Both the position numbers and the translations under genes were made by a program. From an uncultured Campylobacter sp. (GTDB lineage: Bacteria; Campylobacterota; Campylobacteria; Campylobacterales; Campylobacteraceae): a DNA stretch of 12,176 bases. Below the pieces are notes generated by a model, which was not told where the DNA came from, ran no database searches, and was given only the letters and a program-made list of their open reading frames with translations. Shown here one piece after another: positions 6,844 through 12,176 of this stretch. The DNA is taken from the NCBI RefSeq assembly GCF_905371695.1, contig NZ_CAJPMA010000050.1, positions 1-12,176 of the forward strand. Reading direction: 5' to 3'. How positions within the stretch are numbered: position 1 is the first letter of the stretch; every line of letters begins with the position of its first letter.

Positions 6844-6881
6844 GGCTTAAATTTAAGTGCCGAAACACCCAAATTTAAGCC
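6844..6881 (-). terminator. Intercistronic hairpin between ffh and rpsP (partial terminator, attenuator or processing site)
   Basis: Perfect 11-bp arms GGCTTAAATTT (6844-6854) and AAATTTAAGCC (6871-6881) enclose a 16-nt loop that can form a further GTG/CAC pairing (6857-6859 with 6866-6868). It starts about 10 nt after the ffh stop and ends about 17 nt before the rpsP Shine-Dalgarno. On the transcribed strand the stem is followed by TATTTAAAAATAAA, not a continuous T tract. Full termination is therefore uncertain, and the element may lower readthrough or protect or define mRNA ends. Confidence 0.55.
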
Positions 6882-6890
6882 CGTTTCAGC

Positions 6891-8231
6891 TTACTTTGGT
6901 CGATTCATATTGGCATGCGAGAGCGCATTCATTAAACCTATTGCGCCGCCTTTGCTAGAAAATTTCTTCGCAAGTTTCGAAGCGTTCTCAAACTGTTTTA
7001 AAAAGCGGTTTACTTCCACCTGAGACAAGCCTGACCCTGCTGCCAAACGGCGTTTTCTGGAATTATTTAAAAGCTCAGGATTTTCGCGCTCTTTTTGCGT
7101 CATAGAGTTAATCATCGCGCGAATATGCAAAATCTCTTTTGAGTTATCAAGATCGATATCTTTGATCTGATTAGCCATATTTGAAAGACCCGGTATCATT
7201 CCTATTAGCGATTTCATAGAACCTAGTTTCTTTACGCTTTCCATTTGATCTAAAAAGTCGTTAAAATTAAACTGACCCCTTTTTATCTTTTGATTTAAGC
7301 GTTTCGCCTCTTTTTCATCAATAATCGAGCCGGTTTTTTCGGCTAGCGTAGCTAGATCGCCCTCACCCATTATTCGGCCGACTATACGATCCGGAATAAA
7401 GCTCTCCAAATCGGCTACTTTTTCGCCGGTACCTACGAATCTAAGCGGGATTTCAAGCTGTTTTGCAATACTTATCGCTACGCCGCCTTTACTATCGGAG
7501 TCAAATTTAGACAAAATAACGCCCGTAATTCCAAGCGCTTCATTGAAGCTGGCTGCCGATTTTACGCCGTCTTGACCGCTCATTGCGTCTGCTACGTAAA
7601 AAATTTCGTGAGGTTTTAATAAACTTTTTACCTCTTTTAGCTCATTCATTAATACTTCGTCGATCGCCAGTCGTCCAGCGGTATCGACTAAGAGCACGTC
7701 GTAAAGCCCGCTTTTTGCCTTATCCAGTGCAGCTTTTGCTACCTTTATAGGATTTTTTTCGTCCTCTATAAAAAATAGATCTATCTCGTTTGCTTCGCAC
7801 AGCTGACGAAGTTGCTCGACCGCCGCTAGGCGCTGCAAATCGCAAGCCGCGACTAGAACTTTTTTCTTACGAAGTTTTAAATAATTAGCCAATTTTATCG
7901 TGGTCGTAGTTTTACCGGAACCTTGAAGTCCGGCCATCAAAACGATCGTAGGAACCGCCGAAGCGTATACGAATCCCTGATTGCCCGGCGCGGTCAAAAT
8001 TTTGGTTAAATTTGATTTTATCGCGTCTAAAAATTGTTTTTGTCCGACGCCGGTTTGCTTAATTTGCGCCTCGATTAATCCGAGTAATTCTTTGGTAACT
8101 TTATGATGAACGTCGGCTTTTAATAATGCCTTTTTTAGCACGTCGATTGCGTTTTTTAGCGCTTTTTCGTCGTCTACGAAACGAATTTTGCTAACGGCTA
8201 GACGAAACGACTCGCTAATTTGCTCAAACAC
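6891..8231 (-). CDS. ffh: Signal recognition particle protein Ffh (SRP54)
   Basis: Ffh is the GTPase subunit of the signal recognition particle; it binds 4.5S RNA and nascent membrane-protein signal sequences and docks with FtsY. The 446-residue protein has the N-domain bundle (about 1-85), then the G domain with P-loop GLQGSGKTT (101-109), DLQRLAAVEQL (131-141), DTAGR (183-187) and SKFDSDSKGG (241-250). The M domain follows from about 300, with GSMKSLIGMIPG (337-348) and the RNA-binding SRKRRLAAGSG (391-401). The usual TKxDG and DxxRPAA motifs are slightly altered but the GTP-binding residues are present. It starts with GTG; AAAGG at 8240-8244 is 8 nt upstream. A promoter-like element precedes it, so it probably heads its own operon. 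Confidence 0.97.
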   Translation of the reverse strand: MFEQISESFRLAVSKIRFVDDEKALKNAIDVLKKALLKADVHHKVTKELLGLIEAQIKQTGVGQKQFLDAIKSNLTKILTAPGNQGFVYASAVPTIVLMAGLQGSGKTTTTIKLANYLKLRKKKVLVAACDLQRLAAVEQLRQLCEANEIDLFFIEDEKNPIKVAKAALDKAKSGLYDVLLVDTAGRLAIDEVLMNELKEVKSLLKPHEIFYVADAMSGQDGVKSAASFNEALGITGVILSKFDSDSKGGVAISIAKQLEIPLRFVGTGEKVADLESFIPDRIVGRIMGEGDLATLAEKTGSIIDEKEAKRLNQKIKRGQFNFNDFLDQMESVKKLGSMKSLIGMIPGLSNMANQIKDIDLDNSKEILHIRAMINSMTQKERENPELLNNSRKRRLAAGSGLSQVEVNRFLKQFENASKLAKKFSSKGGAIGLMNALSHANMNRPK

Positions 8232-8264
8232 TTTATTTACCTTTAAAATTTTATTAAAACGCGT

Positions 8265-8273
8265 ATTTTATAG
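8265..8273 (-). promoter_or_regulatory. Probable sigma-70 promoter (-10 element) of the ffh operon
   Basis: On the minus strand the 62-bp gap between the pseudouridine synthase gene and ffh contains CTATAAAAT, close to the Campylobacter -10 consensus. It lies about 33 nt before the GTG and is flanked upstream by AT-rich sequence. Campylobacter sigma-70 promoters lack a conserved -35 box, so none is expected. A transcript would start near 8258 with a leader of about 26 nt carrying the AAAGG ribosome binding site. Inferred from position and sequence only. Confidence 0.5.
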
Positions 8274-8293
8274 AATTATTTCTTTATTACTCT

Positions 8294-9052
8294 TTAAATC
8301 TCGAAATTTCTTGGAATCTCAAAGCCTAGCCGGGCGAAATCGATCGGGATTTTAGCCTTAAATTTGTAGCCCAAAAGCTCTATTTTATAAGCATGCAAAT
8401 ACATCCTCTTAGCCCTGTTTTTACCATATTTTTCATCGCCTACGACGGGATATCTGGCGCCGCTTAAATGCACTCTGATTTGATGCGTCCTGCCCGTATC
8501 GATTTGCGCTTTCACGAGCGATTTTTTACCGACGACCATCAGCGGCGTTACGCGCGTGATCGCCTCCTTGCCGTCTTTTGAAATTTTAGAAAACGCGCCG
8601 CCCTTGCCTTTTATCGTTAAAATAGGTTCGTTTACGCTAAATTCCTCGCTTACGATTCCTCTAACTACCACGACGTAATCTTTTTTCACGTTCATTTTTT
8701 TAAATTCCTCTATCGCTCGCTTTTGAAAATCCGCATTCTTTACGAGTATCAAAACTCCGCTCGTCTCGCGGTCTAAGCGGTGCAAGAGCGGAAATTTATA
8801 AATTTCGCTTATTTTCTCGCTAGTGATCAGGGCTGGCTTATCGACGGCGATTAAATTTTCATCTTCGTAAATCACGCTAGGCTTGGGCGCTTTTTGCACG
8901 CTAAATTTCGTAGTCACGCCCATCATCGCGCGCGCTACGACGATTTTCTCGCCTCTTGCGCTAACTAATCCGGCATCTATTAACTCCTTCGCTTCGCTAT
9001 TTGATATGCCTTCTTGAATCGCTAGTAATTTATAGGCTTTTTCTTGATTCAT
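8294..9052 (-). CDS. RluA-family pseudouridine synthase (23S rRNA or tRNA)
   Basis: This enzyme isomerises specific uridines to pseudouridine in structured RNA. An S4-like RNA-binding segment occupies about residues 5-50 (KLLAIQEGISNSEAKELIDAGLVSARGEKI). The catalytic domain contains LIAVDKPALI (67-76) and the family active-site motif HRLDRETSG (91-99, catalytic Asp94). The later GRTHQIRVHLSGARYPVVGDEKYG is equally diagnostic. At 252 residues it is compact for RluA/RluC/RluD relatives, so the target uridine cannot be assigned and I give no symbol. Its ATG overlaps the waaA TGA as ATGA. Genes in the same place in C. jejuni and H. pylori, as remembered, belong to this family. Confidence 0.92.
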   Translation of the reverse strand: MNQEKAYKLLAIQEGISNSEAKELIDAGLVSARGEKIVVARAMMGVTTKFSVQKAPKPSVIYEDENLIAVDKPALITSEKISEIYKFPLLHRLDRETSGVLILVKNADFQKRAIEEFKKMNVKKDYVVVVRGIVSEEFSVNEPILTIKGKGGAFSKISKDGKEAITRVTPLMVVGKKSLVKAQIDTGRTHQIRVHLSGARYPVVGDEKYGKNRAKRMYLHAYKIELLGYKFKAKIPIDFARLGFEIPRNFEI

Positions 9053-10188
9053 AAACTTTCCCTAATATCTTTTATGATTTCATCCGCACTTGAATTTCCC
9101 GCAATTTCGCAAATTTCAAGCTCATTTTTTAAAATATCGCTAATTTGCTCGTAATTTGCGAATTTTACGCCTTTTACGAGATTAAATAGCGCTTTTTGGT
9201 TAAAAATAAATTTACCCGTAATTACGGCGTTTTTAAATTGTGCGGCCTCAATAGGATTGTGTCCGCCGATGCCCGGTTCAAAACTACCGCCAAGTACGAC
9301 TACGTCGCTAATCGCATAAATATTTATCAGCTCGCCCATAGCGTCTATTAACGTGCATTTCGCGTCAAAATTTTTGCATAAGCTAAATTTAGCGAAACTA
9401 AAATTTCGCTTCTTAGCAAAGCTTTGTAATATTTGCGCGACCTCATTAAATCTCTCCGGATGTCTAGGGGCTACGAGCAATCTGTCCTCTGCGTTAAGAT
9501 CTAAATTTTCTAAAATTTTAGCCTCTTCGCCGGCGTGAGTGCTAGCCAGCACGACGGTGCGTCCGCTAGGCTTCGTATAATTTTTACTCGGTCTCGGTAA
9601 AAACGCCGATTTTATGTTGCCGTTTACGACTACGTTTTTTGCGCCTAGACTCGTTAAGTGCTTTGCGTCGGTACCGCTTTGGGCGTAAATTTTATCGATA
9701 AATTTAAAAATTTCACGGTAAAAAAATCTAAATTTTAGGTACTTGCCGTAACTTCGATCGGAAATTCTAGCATTTATTAAAATTACTCGCGCGCCTTTAA
9801 ATTTCGCCCAAAAAACGAGCATCAGCCAAAGTTCGGCCTCAAAAATAATCAAAATTTTACTTCGTCTCATCCAGAACGGTAAAAAAATCTCAAACGGTAA
9901 AAACCGCGAATTTCGCGTGATTTTGCACGCCTCGTCAAATCCGGTTTGCGTAATTACCGAAATCGCCGCATTTTCTTTAAAAATATCTACTAGCGGCGCG
10001 ATAGAGCGCACCTCGCCGAAGCTGCACGCATGGAAGTGAATTTTTAGCGGAGAGAATTTCGGATTTTTCCATAAAAAAAACCGCGCTGGGATGGAGCGGC
10101 GATATTTAGAACAAAAGCTAAATGCGAGTAAAAAAATAGCCCCGACGCACCATAAGATCAGGGCTAAAAAATAATAAACCGCTATCAA
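9049..10188 (-). CDS. waaA: 3-deoxy-D-manno-octulosonic acid (Kdo) transferase
   Basis: WaaA transfers Kdo from CMP-Kdo to the lipid A precursor on the cytoplasmic face of the inner membrane, the first step of the LPS/LOS core. A membrane anchor covers residues about 4-25, followed by SIPARFFL. The catalytic Glu lies in HACSFGE (53-59), and FEAELW is at 116-121. The GT-B C-terminal half carries LASTHAGEE (214-222), APRHPERF (240-247) and LGGSFEPGIGGHNPIEAA (299-316), all typical of GT30. At 379 residues it is shorter than E. coli WaaA (425), as in other Campylobacter. It starts with TTG at 10188, 9 bp after the upstream stop and without a clear Shine-Dalgarno, suggesting coupling. Whether it adds one or two Kdo units cannot be read from sequence. 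Confidence 0.94.
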   Translation of the reverse strand: MIAVYYFLALILWCVGAIFLLAFSFCSKYRRSIPARFFLWKNPKFSPLKIHFHACSFGEVRSIAPLVDIFKENAAISVITQTGFDEACKITRNSRFLPFEIFLPFWMRRSKILIIFEAELWLMLVFWAKFKGARVILINARISDRSYGKYLKFRFFYREIFKFIDKIYAQSGTDAKHLTSLGAKNVVVNGNIKSAFLPRPSKNYTKPSGRTVVLASTHAGEEAKILENLDLNAEDRLLVAPRHPERFNEVAQILQSFAKKRNFSFAKFSLCKNFDAKCTLIDAMGELINIYAISDVVVLGGSFEPGIGGHNPIEAAQFKNAVITGKFIFNQKALFNLVKGVKFANYEQISDILKNELEICEIAGNSSADEIIKDIRESL

Positions 10189-10197
10189 AATTTTAGC

Positions 10198-10908
10198 TTA
10201 TTCGGCGGTCTCTTTATATAATATTCTACCGCAATGAGGGCAAGTTACGATATCCTCGCCGCGTACGACGGATGAAAAAGTTTTATCGTTTATCTGCATA
10301 AAACAGCCGTAGCACGCTTGCTTTTTAACGGGGACGACGGCGGTATTATGCGCCCATTTACGAATTTTTTCATAAAACGTTAGGATTTTTTGGTTCATCT
10401 CGCCGACTAATTTACTTTTCTTGCCGTAAATTTCCTCGCGCTCTTTTTCGATCGCTTTTACCTCGTTTGAAATTTCAGCCTCTATTTTGCCGATGTTTTC
10501 GCTAATCGCCGCCTTTTTCTCTTCGGTCTCTCTTTGTTCGGCGATTTTCGTATCGATGATTTTTTCGAGCCTTAAAATCTCGTCGTTCGCCGCTTCTAGC
10601 TGCTCTTTTGCAAGCTCTTCTTCAAGTTGCAACGCTTTTATTTCTTTTTCGGATTTCGCCGTAGCGCTTTTTTTGCTTACGTCTTTGATTTTGGCGGAAA
10701 ATTCGGCGATGTGCGCGTTGGTTTGAGATTTTTGCGTTTTAATTTCTTTTATATCTTCTTCGAGTTGTTTTACGGCGGCGTCCGCGATTTCAAGCTCGCT
10801 CTGAGCCGTTCTCAACGACTTTTCGACGTTTTCTATACGCGACGCAAACCCGTCTATATCTTTATCAAATTTGGATAATTCGACTAACTGCTGCAAATAT
10901 TTATTCAT
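10198..10908 (-). CDS. flgZ: Coiled-coil C4 zinc-ribbon protein, FlgZ/HP0958-like
   Basis: Residues about 10-175 form a long alpha-helical coiled coil rich in Glu/Lys/Ala. The C-terminus is a zinc ribbon with CYGC (C199, C202) and CPHC (C223, C226). This is the DUF164/zf-RING_7 architecture of H. pylori HP0958 (FlgZ), a flagellar biogenesis protein reported to bind the RpoN sigma factor and flaA mRNA. The neighbours support orthology: glyQ, Nif3-like and waaA flank HP0958 in H. pylori as I remember it. The 236-residue length fits. The ATG is preceded by TAAGGA (10915-10920), which includes the stop of the Nif3-like gene, so the two are tightly linked. A flagellar role in this organism is inferred from homology and context only; the symbol is used in that sense. 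Confidence 0.85.
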   Translation of the reverse strand: MNKYLQQLVELSKFDKDIDGFASRIENVEKSLRTAQSELEIADAAVKQLEEDIKEIKTQKSQTNAHIAEFSAKIKDVSKKSATAKSEKEIKALQLEEELAKEQLEAANDEILRLEKIIDTKIAEQRETEEKKAAISENIGKIEAEISNEVKAIEKEREEIYGKKSKLVGEMNQKILTFYEKIRKWAHNTAVVPVKKQACYGCFMQINDKTFSSVVRGEDIVTCPHCGRILYKETAE

Positions 10909-10914
10909 GTTTCG

Positions 10915-10920
10915 TCCTTA
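10915..10920 (-). promoter_or_regulatory. Shine-Dalgarno of the flgZ-like gene overlapping the upstream stop codon
   Basis: TAAGGA combines the TAA stop of the Nif3-like gene with an AAGGA ribosome binding site 6 nt before the ATG at 10908. Terminating ribosomes would therefore stop on the next gene's binding site, favouring coupled translation. Confidence 0.7.
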
Positions 10921-11655
10921 GCATTGCGTGAATGGATTTTGTAAATCGTGAATTATAATAGGAATTGCGAAATTTTGCAAATTTTTTGCAAGCGACTCCC
11001 CAAAATACCGCTCGCTCTCGAAGTGTCCGATGTCTATCATAGTAAGATTATTTTGCACGGCGCTCATGGCTTGGTGATACTTTAGATCGCCCGTCAAAAA
11101 GACGTCAGCCTTTACTTCGCCGATCAGATCGCCGCCGCTTCCCGTGCAAAAGGCAAGGCGCTTTATCGGCGCATTGGGGTCAAATTTTCGCCCTTTACAA
11201 ACTCTTAAATGGCTCAAATTTAGCTTTGCTTTTACTCTCTCGCAAAGCTCGTCAAAGCTCAAATTTACGTCCGCATAAAGCAAAAATCCATCGCGCTGCT
11301 TTGACGTAAATCCCAAAATTTCGCTTAACACGTACTCATTTAGATGGCTTAGATCATAATTAGTATGCATAGCGATTAGGCTTAAATTTTTAGCCACCAT
11401 CTTTGCGATTAGGCTGCTTGGATATGTGTCCAAATTTAGCGATTTTAGCCCCTTAAAAATGAGCGGATGATGCGTAATGATAAGCGAATTTGGCTGCGCT
11501 TCGTCCAAAAGCTCGTCGTCGACGTCAAGACTAAGATAAACACGCTCCGCGCTAGCCTCAAACGAGCCCACGAGCAGTCCGCTATTATCCCACTCCTCTT
11601 GACTCGCAAACGGGCTAATCTCGTCTAAAATTTTATAAATTTCGCCGATTTTCAT
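10918..11655 (-). CDS. Nif3-like dinuclear metal-centre protein (GTP cyclohydrolase I type 2 family)
   Basis: This is a cytoplasmic hexamer-forming metalloprotein family of unsettled function. The family motifs are WDNSGLLVG (22-30), THHPLIFKG with metal ligands H62 and H63, HTNYD with D101, and GHFESE near the C-terminus with ligands H211 and E215. At 245 residues it is the short form, without the PII-like insert found in longer members. I chose ATG at 11655 rather than TTG one codon earlier because MKIGEIYKILDEI matches the usual family start; AAGGG upstream is 13 nt from it, a loose spacing. It lies 6 bp after glyQ and directly before the flgZ-like gene. Database names such as GTP cyclohydrolase 1 type 2 should not be read as a proven activity. 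Confidence 0.92.
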   Translation of the reverse strand: MKIGEIYKILDEISPFASQEEWDNSGLLVGSFEASAERVYLSLDVDDELLDEAQPNSLIITHHPLIFKGLKSLNLDTYPSSLIAKMVAKNLSLIAMHTNYDLSHLNEYVLSEILGFTSKQRDGFLLYADVNLSFDELCERVKAKLNLSHLRVCKGRKFDPNAPIKRLAFCTGSGGDLIGEVKADVFLTGDLKYHQAMSAVQNNLTMIDIGHFESERYFGESLAKNLQNFAIPIIIHDLQNPFTQC

Positions 11656-11661
11656 CAAATT

Positions 11662-12176
11662 TTATTCGCCCTTCGCGTCGTTCGCGGCATCGATGCTGGC
11701 TTTATACGTTAGCGCGCACTCTTTGGCTAGCTCGCGGATTTTTAGGATATAGTCTTGCCTTTGCGTTACGCTGATCGCTCCGCGCGCGTCAAGGACGTTA
11801 AACGTATGCGCCGCAAGCATGCAATAATCATACGCAGGCAGCGAAATTTTAGCCTCCAGGCAGCGTTTGCACTCGCCGAAAGCGTTTTCAAACTGACGAA
11901 ATAGCATATCTACGTCTGCAATTTCAAAGTTATATTTGCTCCACTCAAATTCGCCCTGCTTATGTACGTCGGCGTAGGTCACGATATTGCCGCCCCTATC
12001 GTCCCAAACGATATCGTAGACGCTATTTACGTCTTGTAGGTACATCGCAAGGCGCTCGAGGCCGTAGGTGATCTCAGCCGAAACCAGCTCGCAAGCGATG
12101 CCGCCTACTTGCTGAAAATACGTAAACTGCGTCACCTCCATACCGTCTAGCCAGACCTCCCAGCCCAGCCCCCAGG
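11662..12176 (-). CDS. glyQ: Glycine--tRNA ligase alpha subunit, partial (N-terminus beyond window)
   Basis: GlyQ is the catalytic class II subunit of the alpha2beta2 glycyl-tRNA synthetase. The open frame runs to the right edge (WGLGWEVWLDG ahead of the internal Met at 12141), so that Met is not the start. The conserved block GMEVTQFTYFQQVGG leads into ITYGLERLAMYLQ and SVYDIVWDD, then CMLAAHTFNVLDARGAISVTQR, characteristic of GlyQ. About 171 of the usual ~290 codons are present. The gene heads the visible operon; its promoter lies outside. The beta subunit gene glyS is not here, as expected where the two are unlinked. Confidence 0.95.
   Translation of the reverse strand, partial: WGLGWEVWLDGMEVTQFTYFQQVGGIACELVSAEITYGLERLAMYLQDVNSVYDIVWDDRGGNIVTYADVHKQGEFEWSKYNFEIADVDMLFRQFENAFGECKRCLEAKISLPAYDYCMLAAHTFNVLDARGAISVTQRQDYILKIRELAKECALTYKASIDAANDAKGE

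Noticed and set aside
10073..10080. Homopolymer of eight A (T on the coding strand) in waaA, a potential slippage site
   Set aside because: It encodes the conserved RFFL segment in frame. A single A8/T8 run in an essential gene is not evidence of phase variation; Campylobacter contingency tracts are normally longer poly-G.
1..12176. Search for CRISPR arrays, insertion sequences, tRNA/rRNA genes, prophage or defence genes
   Set aside because: Apart from the 44-bp inverted pair and two intergenic hairpins, I saw no repeats, transposase motifs or cloverleaf-like sequences. Coding density is high and every substantial gene but one has a housekeeping identity.

Overview
The window is a 12.2 kb stretch of chromosomal housekeeping DNA from a member of the Campylobacterota, most likely a Campylobacter of moderate GC content (C. 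rectus/showae/concisus-like). Three things support this: gene order, the protein sequences (short Kdo transferase, FlgZ/HP0958-type zinc-ribbon protein, Campylobacter-type Maf and RimM), and the frequent AAATTT/AAATTTTA strings. Genus is inferred from remembered gene order and family knowledge, not from a search.

Layout. Positions 1-44 are not a natural continuation of the neighbouring gene: they are an exact reverse complement of 1190-1233, so the left edge looks like a fold-back (chimeric) end. Rightward genes follow: the C-terminal two thirds of alaS, an unnamed four-helix membrane protein, maf and a class A penicillin-binding protein (pbpA). They are packed with 5-bp gaps or stop/start overlaps and probably form one transcription unit. 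A 125-bp convergent intergenic region with a terminator-like hairpin separates them from the remainder, which all lies on the minus strand.

Read in the direction of transcription from the right edge, the minus-strand genes are glyQ (5' end outside the window), a Nif3-like metalloprotein gene, a coiled-coil/zinc-ribbon gene (flgZ-like), waaA and an RluA-family pseudouridine synthase gene. They are closely spaced and probably co-transcribed. A new promoter-like element then precedes ffh, rpsP, khpA, rimM, trmD and rplS. This second group is the widespread SRP/ribosome-maturation operon. It couples protein targeting (Ffh), two ribosomal proteins (S16, L19), 30S maturation (RimM), tRNA m1G37 methylation (TrmD) and an RNA-binding KH protein.

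From memory, C. jejuni NCTC 11168 carries alaS-maf-pbpA (Cj0506-Cj0508) and glyQ to rplS (Cj0704-Cj0714) as two separate blocks. Here they meet tail to tail, and one extra membrane-protein gene sits between alaS and maf. I see no mobile element, CRISPR array, tRNA, rRNA or defence gene. I found no convincing new biological system. The best second looks are the fold-back left edge, a Glu where TrmD normally has its catalytic Asp, the strong hairpin between ffh and rpsP, and the unrecognised membrane protein.
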